A DNA stretch of 64,000 bases from Dactylonectria macrodidyma (taxonomy: Eukaryota; Ascomycota; Sordariomycetes; Hypocreales; Nectriaceae): NCBI GenBank assembly GCA_020744425.1, contig JAGMUV010000003.1:1488001-1552000 (forward strand), read 5' to 3'. A model generated the notes under the pieces. It was not told the origin of the DNA. It made no database searches and saw only the letters and a list, made by a program, of their open reading frames with translations. Positions 38,435 to 49,045 of the stretch are shown in pieces. A program made the position numbers and the translations under genes. Numbering within the stretch: position 1 is the first letter of the stretch; every line of letters begins with the position of its first letter.

Positions 38435-40501
38435 CTAGGCTGGGTTGCCTCCGGCCGACCCGTTTGCCGCTAGTCTCTGCCGTTGAAACATGACTCTTTC
38501 GTTACAGATGTCAATAAACTCCTCGAACTTTTGAATAATGCCTTCCTTTTCTTCCAATTTGGCCTTCAATGTGTCAATCTCCTTCTGCTTCTCATCTTCG
38601 ATCTTCTTGAGATCTTCTCGGGCTTTTGCGAGCTCGCGCCTAAGATCTGCTCGAATACGATCTTCGGCGGATTGATGTGGTTTGCTGTATATGGCCGGTC
38701 TATTTTCTGCAAGTCCGGTGGCGACCTTTTGTGGGTTGCGGTTAATGGCAGCGCGAGCATTGTAAATGTCTCTGGGCAGCAGGTGGCAGTCAGGGTTTTC
38801 GGTTTGCAGGATTTGCAGAGTTTCAGAGACACCTGCACCTAGTAAGCAACTGTTAGCGTGAAGAGACGTCAGATAAAATGTGCTCGACTTACCATTCTCC
38901 TTGAGCTGTTTGACGGCAGCAACCATCTTACTATCAAGTTTTCGCGCTGCTGGGTGGTGCGATGGGCTCTCACTTGGTCCATGGTTGTGCTGCAGATGAG
39001 CTACATCTGGACGGTAACGGATAGTCCACTGGGTTCGCTGTTCGATAGCAAAGAAGCCAAAGGGGCAGTCACATTTCCGAGAGGATGTCTTGCGTTTGCG
39101 ACACTCGGGGCTCACTCGGCTTGGCGGTTTGCCTGCTCGATCACAGACAAACAAAACCTTCTTCAGTCCGGGGACCGTCTTCTTTGATCTGCCAATGACA
39201 ATCGCGTAGCCAACCGAGGTGCAATATCGAAGCACAGCTTTTTGGACAGCTTCCAAAGTCGGGTAGCTCCCACCCTCCGGTGGAGGTGACATCATTTCTC
39301 CCATGGGCTGTTGCGGGATATAGGAAGGGTCATTGAGAAGTTTCGAATCCAAACCACTAGCGTCCTCCTCGCCATCGTGATGGCTGTCGATGTCCATGCT
39401 TTCGGCATGAGTCTCTTGCTTCTGCGGCTGTTGAGTTTGTTGCTGAATTGGGTCTGGGGGCAACTGTTGTTGCTGTTGCTGCTGCTGTTGTTGCTGTTTC
39501 TGCTGCTGCTTTGCCTGTTTCGGCGCTCGTGGCTGCTGCTGCTGCGCTTGCTGTTGCTGCTGTTGTCTTTGCTGCTCCTGCTGATGCTGAAGTTGTTGCT
39601 GCTCCTGCTGCTGCTGCTGCTGCTGCTGAGCTTGCTGCTGCTGCTGCTGGGCCTGCTGGGCCTGCTGAGCTTCCCTAGCTTGCTGTGCCTGTTGTGCCTG
39701 CTGTGCCTGTTGAGCCTGCTGTGCTTGTTGCTGCGCTTGCTGAGCTGCTTGTTGCGCCTGTTGATGTTGTTGTTGTTGTTGTTGTTGCAATTGTTGCTGC
39801 TGTTGCTGCTGCAATTGCTGTTGTTGCTGCTGCTGCTGATGCTGGAGTTGTTGTTGCTGCTGCTGTTGCTGAAGCTGCTGTTGCAGTTGCTGTTGCTGCT
39901 GGGATTGTGATTGCACCTGCGGCTGTTGCGGTTGAGGCGGAGACGGGGCCTGAGGCTTAACCTGAACTTGCTGCAACTTAGGAGTGGGTTGAGCCTGTTG
40001 GGACTGAGGTCTCTGCTGGGGAGACTGCTGGGCATGGTGATGCGGGTGCGATTGCCGAGGCTGATTCAGCGGGTGTGATGGATGACTTAGGTGCTGGTGG
40101 TGCATCTGTTGCTGCTGGTGATGGTGCAGCTGGTTTGGGACAACTTGGCCAAGCGTTGGAAACATCATCTGAGCACGGGGAGGAGGGACGGCGCGAGAGC
40201 TAGAGACGTCAAGGGGACTCGGGATGGCACTAGGCATGTGCGAGTTGGAAGAACGCGACGTGCCATTGGGAATGTTGCCGTTGACGGGCGTGGGGTTTTG
40301 GAAGAGATGCTGAGGATATGTGCCGGTTGCTGGTTGCTGAGACGAGTAGCCCTGGTTCTGATACGGCGAGGCAGAGTGAGGAGCCGGCGACTGCTTGTTG
40401 GTTTGGTTGGGATGAGGAGGAGGGTAGGCGTTGCGTCGAATATTGGCCTGAGGGAAGGCGAGGCCAGCGTGGGCGTTAGATCCTGGCCGTAGACTCGACA
40501 T
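38435..40501 (-). CDS. Gln-rich FAR1-like zinc-domain protein, putative transcription regulator
   Basis: Minus strand, exons 40501-38893 and 38838-38435 if a 54-base intron (GTAAGT...GCTAAC...CTAG) is removed, giving 670 residues; it is a multiple of three without stop, so a 688-residue read-through form is possible. The N-terminal 370 residues are low complexity: Pro/His/Ser-rich, then a very long Gln tract with Ala, encoded by mixed CAG and CAA. Residues about 410-510 form a compact domain with ordered Cys and His (CDRAGK, C-x-C in KCDCPFGF, ending HLQHNHG), resembling the FAR1/WRKY-GCM1 DNA-binding fold derived from Mutator-like transposases. A charged coiled coil (KAREDLKKIEDEKQ and following) near 590-645 suggests dimerisation. 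No transposase domain is present, so a domesticated regulator is the likeliest reading. The target is unknown. Confidence 0.82.
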   Translation of the reverse strand: MSSLRPGSNAHAGLAFPQANIRRNAYPPPHPNQTNKQSPAPHSASPYQNQGYSSQQPATGTYPQHLFQNPTPVNGNIPNGTSRSSNSHMPSAIPSPLDVSSSRAVPPPRAQMMFPTLGQVVPNQLHHHQQQQMHHQHLSHPSHPLNQPRQSHPHHHAQQSPQQRPQSQQAQPTPKLQQVQVKPQAPSPPQPQQPQVQSQSQQQQQLQQQLQQQQQQQQLQHQQQQQQQQLQQQQQQQLQQQQQQQHQQAQQAAQQAQQQAQQAQQAQQAQQAQQAREAQQAQQAQQQQQQAQQQQQQQQEQQQLQHQQEQQRQQQQQQAQQQQPRAPKQAKQQQKQQQQQQQQQQQLPPDPIQQQTQQPQKQETHAESMDIDSHHDGEEDASGLDSKLLNDPSYIPQQPMGEMMSPPPEGGSYPTLEAVQKAVLRYCTSVGYAIVIGRSKKTVPGLKKVLFVCDRAGKPPSRVSPECRKRKTSSRKCDCPFGFFAIEQRTQWTIRYRPDVAHLQHNHGPSESPSHHPAARKLDSKMVAAVKQLKENGKSSTFYLTSLHANSCLLGAGVSETLQILQTENPDCHLLPRDIYNARAAINRNPQKVATGLAENRPAIYSKPHQSAEDRIRADLRRELAKAREDLKKIEDEKQKEIDTLKAKLEEKEGIIQKFEEFIDICNERVMFQRQRLAANGSAGGNPA
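39450..39930. repeat. CAG/CAA trinucleotide-rich tract coding poly-Gln
   Basis: Nearly 480 bases of CTG/TTG units on plus (CAG/CAA on the coding minus strand), interrupted by GCC/GCT that give Ala. Mixed codon use means it is not a pure microsatellite and should be moderately stable. Its periodicity produces long false Leu- and Ala-rich frames on the other strand. Confidence 0.9.
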
Positions 40502-40605
40502 GGCGTCTCGTCAGGCCCCGAGGGAGCCGGGTCACGGGGAGAAGGAGTTGTGAGCGGGCGCGGAGTGAGATGGGCCTCGATGGCGATATCAACGGGCGCT
40601 GTGGT

Positions 40606-40646
40606 GGACGTTGGAGGACGGACAGTGGAGGACGGACAGTGGAGGA
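40606..40646. repeat. short tandem repeat GGACGGACAGTGGA, two copies
   Basis: A 14-base unit repeated directly, about 120 bases upstream of the FAR1-like start codon. Confidence 0.6.
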
Positions 40647-40663
40647 GCGACCACAACGGAGGA

Positions 40664-40684
40664 CGTGACGTGACGTGACGTGAC
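40664..40684. promoter_or_regulatory. four tandem GTGAC units forming overlapping TGACG sites
   Basis: CGTGAC repeated with 5-base period yields three or four TGACGTGA sites, which resemble CRE/ATF half-sites bound by bZIP proteins. It lies 163-183 bases upstream of the FAR1-like ATG. Function is inferred from the motif only. Confidence 0.45.
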
Positions 40685-41096
40685 TGGAGAGGATGGGAGC
40701 GAGGTGACTCGAGGTGGCTCCCAAAGCCGAGCGAAGACCTCGGACGAGGCCTGGGCTGGGTTTGACAGGATCGTGAGGCGTGATGGCGAGCGACGACAGC
40801 GACGGCGACGGGTACCAGAGGTCGGCGTCGACGTCGAATAGTCGACGGATCGATGCGGTGCGGTGCGGAGCGTCACTTTGCGTGAGAGCAAGCAAGCAAG
40901 CAAACCCTGGACCCAGGATCTTGGGTGTGTCGATAAATGGGCTGGGCTGGGAGGAGGCGTGGAGGAGCGCGCTCGCAGAGGCGTGAACAAAAATAGAGGG
41001 AGGGAGGGAGCGGGCAAGGCAAGGCAAAGTGGCCTGGCCCGGGTATGCAAAAATTCTGGGGAGGGGGGGGTAAGATAGGTACGTAGGCAGCTGGTA

Positions 41097-41152
41097 GGGG
41101 GGGGGGGGCGGCCGGGTGGGCGATGGGGAACGGGGGGATGGGGATGGGGGAA
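41097..41152 (+). repeat. G-run cluster able to form a G-quadruplex
   Basis: Twelve G in a row at 41097-41108, followed by runs of four, six, four and five G within about 30 bases (41125-41152). This fits the G3+N1-7 quadruplex pattern. It lies about 600-650 bases upstream of the FAR1-like start, on the non-coding strand. Confidence 0.65.
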
Positions 41153-41433
41153 AGAGCCAAGGGGGACGGAGGAGAGGGAAGGAGGGAGTGGAAGAGCAGA
41201 AAAAGAGGGAGTGGCAGACAGGAGTCAGGACAAGACGGGCGGGCAAGTGCGGTGCTTGCAGGTGCAAGTGCAAGGTGTGTGTGTCTATGTGTGCGTGTGT
41301 CTGTGTCGGAGTCTGAGGGAGTCTGCGTGTGGGGGGAGGGAGTTTTTGCTTGATTTTCTGGCGTGGCGTTAGGCGTCAGCGAGCCAGAAAAGCGAGTCGG
41401 AGCCCGCCCCTGCCACACTCACAAGTCAGGTCT

Positions 41434-41438
41434 TAGCT

Positions 41439-41466
<28 letters not shown>
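41434..41466. repeat. (CTGG)n microsatellite
   Basis: About six uninterrupted CTGG units followed by CTGACTGG. No gene overlaps it. Confidence 0.85.
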
Positions 41467-41469
<3 letters not shown>

Positions 41470-43274
41470 GGGTTGACGCTGGCAGTTTGGCAAATGGGCA
41501 ACTTGAACAGAACTTGAAGTGAACTGCTCGGGGTGCCGCCCGAGCTGGCCCTTGCCTTGGATTCGTCGACGCCAAGCCTAGATGTCCAGTATCTGACGAT
41601 CCTCCGGGGGCAACTGCGCTGGGGGTCTAAGATCCGGGTGTTGGGGACGAGCGACCAGATCTCCTCAATTGAACGGATGATTAAGCATCTAACCTCGACG
41701 TGCCAAAACTTTACTTGTTGTTGTTTTTCATCCTCTTGGTTTGGGTTTTTTTCCACTCCCTTCTTGTCGTGCCACGTGACGGTCGCTCCGTGGCTTGCCT
41801 TCTTCTAGCACAGTGCCACTATTGATTACGTGACCAATGCCCGACTTGCTGCTGCGCAGTCCAGTGTGGTACGGCTGTGCCAGGCCGATTTGAACCCGGG
41901 CTTTCCGTTCCAGGCCCTCTCGACCGCTCTATACCTCGAACGGGCAGGTGGAAGCTGTACGCGTTTGTATACAAATACAGAGAGACAAAGATCCCTCAGT
42001 AGCTTCCATTAGTACATTTTACACTCAGAGTTTCCGACAAGCGAACAACAAAATAAAGGATGGAACTCTTTGATCTTTGAGCCAGCACGTGAAGCAGACA
42101 CCACCTCGGTCGATCAGTGACTTACCTACTTATCCAAGGCTCAAGTTCGCTCCACGCAGCTCAATGGGAAATGTGACAACAAATCCAGCACTCGTCGGGC
42201 GCAAGTACTGGTACTATCACACAGTAAACATATCCTAATTACTCGCACACACAACCAAGCGAGGCTTAGACGCGTCGCGGACTCGTCATTTCCAAGGTAC
42301 CGTCACATACAGGTACCTATAGCATGCACTTAGCCACGATCCAGCCACCCCATCACGGCACACATGCACTCAGAGCACGGGTAACCGCTCGGCATAGCTA
42401 AGGTACCTGGGTATCCTACTCTGCGTCATAGCCCTACCCAACTCGGGTTGTTTTCAATAAATCACCTGCGCAACAACACCAGATTGCAATTGTTTCACGG
42501 CTGCTGTTGCTGGCCCAATGCAGTTCCGTTTGGCCACCAAACATTGGGATATCTTCGTCTCTCCCCCTTTCCCCGGATACCATAGTCAAACCGGTGAGCC
42601 TCGTGTCATCCAACCTCCCTACGCTGGTTATTTATAGCCACGCTGCCGGGGGCCCTCGACTGGTCACCAGTAATCAAGGACGTGTCGTCCGTATTCGTTC
42701 ACTGTAGGACCAGTTCGCAGTACGCAGTACCACGTAATAGACAATTTGCATGCATCTAAGCTCGTACAATGTGTTCTGACCAAATGATGCTGGCTTCTGT
42801 CTCCCTTCTCTTTCTCCTCTTTTAATTGTCCCGGATCGGATACATGTAGGTCAGGTAGATTGTAGGTATTCGCCCTGCCGTTTCCCATGTCTACCTCTCC
42901 ATCCCGCGTTCCTCGCCCAAATCCAAATACCGGTCCTTTGGGAGAGTTTGGTCCATCACAAACCATGACTCAGTTGATCCCATACCAACCAACGAGCTTC
43001 CTCACACCAGTGAACCACCTTTCATTCATCGTATTATCCGCCGTGGTATCTTTCCAAAACAGGCAATCCAAACCTGATGATCATCCCAAAACGCCTTGTC
43101 CGCCTCCTTGTATCCCTAAGTGCAAATATAACTCCCGAGACCCCACCGGGAGTGCAAAGTAACTTAGCACCTCTCAAACGATGAGCAATAAATCCCCCAG
43201 TCTGATCTTCGCATCCGTATTTTCCACCCCGAAATGTGAGCCGAACTCTTCATCCATCTACTTCCCCCACATCG

Positions 43275-46200
43275 TCAATCAACCTTCTTCCGCTTGGTCG
43301 GCCTTTGACTGCCCTCTTGATCGTCCAAGAAATGCCCTTTCTCGATTTGATGTTGTCGCAGGTTGTCCGGCCGGTTCTTGTACTGACTCGTGCATCCAGG
43401 ATACGGGCACCGGTAAATCTTGGGTGGGGTCGTGGCGTGCTGAAGCTTCTTATGCTTTGCCATGCTTCCTCCAAACCATCTAGGGTCTCCCTTTGGCCTA
43501 TAACCACATAGCTCGCAGCAACTATTAGACTCTATCTTTGTCGCTGCTGAGCCTGGGATCGGCGATGGTGGAGAGGTAGCTGCTGTTGATGGCCCAGCCG
43601 CCGACAAAGTCCCTTCTGGCGTCGGCATCAGTTGAGGATTCCCCAGTGCGTTGGGGTCAACAGTCATCGCACCCGGATAGTCAATCGGCATGTGAGGATC
43701 GAATTTTCCGACTAGGTCAAAGTTGAAGTTATCAATGTTGTTAGGAGTCATGGCCCCAATGACATCGTCAAGTGAATCTAGGGCTGGTGTTCTCGTCGCA
43801 TCCATGGTCGCTGATTGGTCTCGTGGCATTTGAGAAGCATTGATGATTGTTTCCAGAAGTCTGATACCGTGACGGTAATACACGGTCCTCTGGCAAATAT
43901 TCGGTATGTTCTGTGCGTAAAGCGAGTCCATGTTCATCCTTACGCATGAAATGAAATTGTCAAAATATAGTTCTGGGGGCAAGCACATCTGTCACAACGG
44001 GTTAGCCATCATCCGAAAAACACTTCGTCTTTATGGAGTGGTTATACCTTTCCAGCGTGCATCAACTCCAGTTCAAGACCCCGCGAGGTTGACACATAGT
44101 TCGAGTTCACACGTTGCAAAAGATCATCTAAACTAGCCATAAAGCTAGGCGAATCGGCAGTGTACTCCTGGAATCCATACTTTAGCATGAAACTAACCGC
44201 TATCGCCAGCGGCGATTCGTTAGTCATGTCCAAGGTGATGTCTCCAAGATGTTGCATGCAAAGTTGCGATGTTTGGATTTCCGGTTCGTCTACGGTGTGG
44301 ATCGCCGAGTACTCAAGTTCTGCTCAACCCTGTTAACGTGGTTCAGGTCCAAGTGGCAGCTGTTCTAACTTACGGTCTAGAAAGTACTGCGCAACAGTCA
44401 ACAGCGAATCTTGGCTGGGTCGGTGCGCAATAACTGTTTCTGGCTCCTTGCCCTTCAGAGTTGACAGGTGCGATGCGGAAGATGAGGCCTTGGCTCGTAC
44501 CAGGTTGACTACATCCTTCTTCGTCATCCCAGAAGGCTTCCAGAGGGCATCGACGATTTGAATATAGAGTTGACGGTCTCGGCGAGAGAACCAGGTACTG
44601 TACGACATCGCTTGGCCGAAGAGATCAGTCCATCGGCTGGGCGCATCTTGTTCGTGGACGACAAGAGAGAAGGAGTAGATTACATGAACAAAACAAAGAA
44701 GCTTCACCGGGGTGGCAGGACGACGCCCTTCAAGGACATCGCCAAGCGCTTCCAGACCGTCCATTGCTATCGAGTGCGCCGACATGCTTCGCAGTTGGTT
44801 GACCAAGTGATTCTTGTTCATCCGCTGCAACTTATCCATAGACTCAACGACGTGCATTTCCAAGGCATCCCAGGCCGTCCCGATGAGAGTTTTCGGGTTG
44901 GCATATGAATAATAGCCTGCAAAAGGCTCGGGGACGGATATTTGAGGGATTGGAGGCGGCATCGTTGGGTCATCCGTCAAGACTAAGTTCGACTTAAGGG
45001 ACAGATCACCAGATACTGACGTGCCGAAGGAGAAGACGGGCTGGTCGAGTCCCAGGGAGTCGTGGAGAGGATCAGCGGCAGGTATAGCGTCCATCATGGG
45101 GATATCGGCCGGGAGCTCTGAGAAGAAAGAATCCGGAGCACCATTGCCGCAGTCGTCCCATGTGTGGTCCTTAGATGGCTTCTCCGGGATGAGGAATGAG
45201 TTGCTGCGGAGGAGGCCGCCAGGGCTGCCCAGCTCATCAGCAGGAGAGGTCAGGGTAGACTCAAAGCCCGCAACCTTAGCCCAAGGACCAGACCAAGCGG
45301 ACATGGGAGAGATGTTATAGCTAGCGGTGCTGTTGGTGCTGTTGGTACTGGCGGTACTGGCGTTCGACCTGACAGAAGAGCTCGGGGCGAGCATCTTACT
45401 CCGCTTCTTTACCTGGGCTCTGTACTGCTCCAGGTCATGAGTATGAACTTGGAGGACGGGGCGATCCTGGCTGGCGATGCCCTCCTGCTTGGTGAGGTTT
45501 TTGGGGGCCACCGTGTCAGGCAGCGAAGTCCAGTTGAGGAAGGACGAGGTGAGGATCGGCGCCGATGGCAGCTCTACGGGGCGGGCTGGGAGAGGTTCGA
45601 CAGGCAACGGTGGCACCATGGGTGTCGGTGGTGTTGGCGGCAGGGCGGGGCCAATATCTGCCTCGTCGGCATCCTCTAGGATAGTAGGCAGCGATATCTC
45701 GCATGAGTCGATTTCATGGATCTCGGTAGAAAACAGTTCGAACTGTGAGGGCTCGACAGGGTCTTCGAGGAGGGAATCGTAGCTGGGAGGGGCCTCATCG
45801 ATGTCAAGGTCCAGGTCCGTGAGGGAGGACTTGTTCTTGTGGCCAAGGGAGCTGAAGAAATTCTTGGCCATGGACATGATCTTCCTCCTCCGTGAGGGGT
45901 GGCCCAGGCAGCGCTTGCACTTGGCGTCGCTGAAACGCTCGACCTTACCGCAGTCGTAGCACCAGTACTCACCGACGGCAAGCTGGTCGCAGATGTAGAG
46001 ATGCTGGAGCATGAGCTCGTGATTGGGGAAGCGTTTCCGGCACCGCAACATAGGACATTCCCTCTTCTCGTCGGGTGTCATCTTATCGCAGGCATTACGC
46101 TTGACGGCGGCCCATACGATGAAGCGATACAAGGCGCATTCATCTTGGGCAGTTTCACGGTTACTACAAGGCGAATAAGTTGGTTGGACTTGTCAATGGG

Positions 46201-46489
46201 CGAACGACATGTGATATGATGGATGGGCAGGCATGAAGGAGATGAGAGAGGCGGGGCGGGGGGTTATGTGTGGACGACGAAGAGTGGTGTCTTACACGCA
46301 AGAAGTCGAGGGGGACGATGACGATGCTTCACTGTCGTCCGATGCCACCGACACAGTGGATCTGGAGGACTCGGAGCTTGATCGCCTCAAGCTCAAGCGA
46401 TGGTTTGGACTCCGAGTGAGACGACGAAGAGCCGAAGGGCCCGCGGCGGAGTTGAGCCCGTCCAAAGACAGGCGTTTCTTTGTTTCCAT
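43275..46489 (-). CDS. large C2H2 zinc-finger protein
   Basis: Four exons on the minus strand: 46489-46296, 46163-44374, 44319-44048 and 43988-43275, giving 989 residues. Exon 1 (METKKRLSLDG) is Ser/Arg-rich and joins in frame to NRETAQDECALYRFIVWAAVKRNACDKM. Just after comes a Cys/His module (residues about 90-145): CPMLRC with HLYIC, then CYDC and CKRC, resembling a C2H2 finger plus a zinc-ribbon pair. A long disordered Ser/Pro/Asp-rich middle follows. A helical region (about 480-720) precedes a C-terminal double finger, CELCGYRPKGDPRW with HKKLQH and CPYPGCTSQYKNRPDNLRQHQIEKGH, and a basic KRKK tail likely for nuclear entry. It is probably a transcription factor; the target is unknown. The second intron uses the AG at 44320-44321 because the nearer one shifts the frame. 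Confidence 0.83.
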
Positions 46490-49045
46490 GAGAGCGAGGA
46501 CAGTCGACAAAGGCGGCAGTATGCCAGTATGATACACCTGGACTGAATTGGACTGGACGAGCTGTCGAAACTGGCTGCTCGGTGGCAGGGAGGGGTGGCA
46601 CTCGACGAGAGGGGCAAAAGGAGGGGCTTTGAGCGAGGAAATGGGAAATGGGGAAATAGGGAAAAACCAAGGCTTATCCGGAGCCGCCACCCGTTGCCAT
46701 GATGATATGTTTTATTTCGACGATGCGTCGGGGACGACGTTGGGAGGCAGCTCGGGACGAGGTCCTACGGCGAATAAGAGGGTGTAGGACTTGGAGGCGG
46801 GACTAGGACTTGGATGGAGCGTGCGGAGCGATAGGTAGTGTGGGAGAGAGAGAGCGTGTGGGAGTGGTGTGTGTGAGTCTCGTTTGTGTGTGTGGGCAGG
46901 CACCCCGTCGGACGCCTACAGGTACTCCGTAACGTTCCTACAGAGAACAGTGCCCGTTTTGCTCACTATAATTCACTACCGACTCCAGTGCGATGCTGTT
47001 GTGCAAGGACCAAGGCTGGTCGGTCTGTGCCCAGATGCCAGACGCCTGGGGCAAGGTGTGTTCCGGGGACAACGGATGCTTACTATGGGGCCAAGAGCCG
47101 GCGGAAGACTGATGATCAGAGGACAAGGCAATAATGAGTGGTGGTGAGTGGATTAATAGACTGAGTTGGTTGACAAAGGACAAGGACGGGCTCAAGGGAG
47201 TCAGAACCTGAGATAGAGCCCTGCAATTACGAGGTAGGTAGAGGTAGTATTTCTTCCTCAGGTTCCTGCCTACTTACCACCTCCTGCCTCCCGAGGTAGT
47301 TATTCTCTCCTTCCCTCTTTCTCTCCATCTCTCTCATTTCTCTCACACCCTCTCTTAGCATCTCTCATTTCCAACGCACAACCTCTTTCTAGCTTCCTCT
47401 TCATCAATCACCCGCCGCCCATAACTCACTCACTCACTCACTAGGAACTGACCAGATGACGGAGCGGCATCATCGCAACGGAAACAACCAGCCTACCAGC
47501 TCCGCTCCGCCCAGAATGGAACACATCCCATGCCCGCCCCCAGTTCCATGTCGTCCCCCTGGTTCGCCTCTGTCTGGACCAATTGCCGCCCTCGCCTGCG
47601 TCCAGTGGCTTAGGCAACGAGGCAGACTGCCCATAAACCACGAACTGCGCCTGGCCCGCCCCTCAAAAAAAACGCCCAGCCCATCGCCAGCCCACGCAAC
47701 AAGCCCTTCTCCTCCGTCCAGCGACACTCTCAGCACCAGGGGACCCCGCAGAGGTTGCCAAAACGGACTCCCTGCAAGCCCTTGAGTAGACGCCTTGTTT
47801 GCCGCCGCCCTCTCGCCATCGCCGACGCCGAAGCGCCATTTTTGGTAGAGTTGTATGTCCTGATTCCTGAGACCCTACGCCTTGCACACCACAACGCTCA
47901 CTGCCGGCTTAGTCTCCCCAACTCAACGAACTTAACCTCTCGTATTCTTCATTCTTAGACATCCGGTAGCCGTTGCTTAGCGCGCCGGTTGTGGCACGCC
48001 CGCGCGTGTGGCGTGTACCAGCGAGCCGCTACAGGCTCCAGGTAAGGCGGCTTCCTGTGTTGAAGACGTCAGGTTGCCCGTTGACATGTGTCCTACCTCG
48101 AAACGGAATGACATGGAGCTAAAATCCTTAATGACATAGGTGGTTCTCTGTTGAGCTTCTCTCCCTTCCATGTAGCTGCGGCAGTTAGGCCTTTGACGTT
48201 GTGAGGGCTTCGCATCATGCCACCAGCTGAGTTCTGGGTGCGTCCATCGGCCACAACTGCCACCTCATGTACTGGTACTCACATCCATGTCCCGACCCCA
48301 ATCTTCAAAGGATAATGGTCGGACTGTACTGCAATATGTGCTGTACCATGGCCGGGATGACGCCAGTGCGCCCCTTGTTGGATGTTTTAGCTCCCACGTC
48401 GCACTGCCGATCATTTTAGGGCTAGGGAGCTGGGACAACAAGCCTCCAAGGCCTCCTGGCAATTCGATACCGGGCTCTAGGGTAGCTGAGAACGCCTCGC
48501 ATCATCAGTACGCCCCATGTGCGAACCATCTTCTTCTGTCCATGGACATTGTGCCTCGCCGTATGATTCACTACGATAGAGTCTACTCTGACATACCTAC
48601 ACAGGATGCAAACAATGGGTTAGTCTAAGCCTCGAAATTTCTTCACACTGACCAAGCAATGCAACCTGGCATTCTAGGTACCAGTGTCGTGGCTCCGTAC
48701 TACCCCAGGTAGCTAACACTTGCACCCATGCTCAGCCCCTCTCAACAGCTGCAGGAACATCCGGCGCTCTCCAAGTCGAGAGTCCTTGGTTCTTAGTCCT
48801 TAACAAGGCTTGCGTGCACATCATGCTGAGTTATGTCAGACGGCCTCCTCCGGACCTCGGCCTAGCCCACTAACAGTGACAATCTCACTTGTCACGCTTC
48901 ATCAAATCAGATTTCTGCCCTCGGAGACCCTATGGAGCCGCCTGCCTGGATCTCAGGAACGAATTGCAATGTCCAGATATCGACAAAGAAACAGGGGGTT
49001 TATTGGCTCCCTCAAGGCCGGCTGTGAGTAATATACAATCATCAT
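46490..49045. other. 2.6 kb spacer between the C2H2 and GRAM/VASt genes
   Basis: Plus strand C/T-rich DNA at 47290-47420 and an ACTC repeat at 47423-47442 precede an ATG at 47455 with a 109-codon Pro-rich frame. This looks promoter-like, but the frame resembles no known protein, so I do not call a gene. Otherwise nothing supported. Confidence 0.5.
47423..47442. repeat. (ACTC)n microsatellite
   Basis: Four to five ACTC units directly before an unassigned ATG on plus. Confidence 0.7.

Larger units (their letters stand above)
40502..43274. other. 2.8 kb spacer upstream of the FAR1-like gene
   Basis: The first 900 bases are purine-rich on plus, so pyrimidine-rich on the coding strand, as expected for the promoter and leader of the FAR1-like gene. 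GT-rich DNA lies at 41276-41308. The rest has TACCT/AGGTA motifs (42311, 42401) and short frames only. Confidence 0.55.

Noticed and set aside
39311..39960. Long Leu-rich and Ala-rich frames on plus
   Set aside because: They are the antisense reading of the CAG/CAA tract in the FAR1-like gene; the periodic repeat keeps all frames open.
41870..41960. tRNA-like T-arm on minus (GGTTCAAAT)
   Set aside because: The T stem does not pair beyond one or two bases and no anticodon or acceptor stem fits.
46490..46690. Upstream extension of the C2H2 gene's first exon to an ATG at 46690
   Set aside because: Possible in frame, but the added peptide is Pro/Phe/Ser-rich leader-like; the ATG at 46489 begins the better-looking sequence.
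47455..47784. 109-codon Pro-rich frame behind a C/T-rich stretch
   Set aside because: Promoter-like surroundings are suggestive, but the peptide is low complexity and no exon continuation was found.
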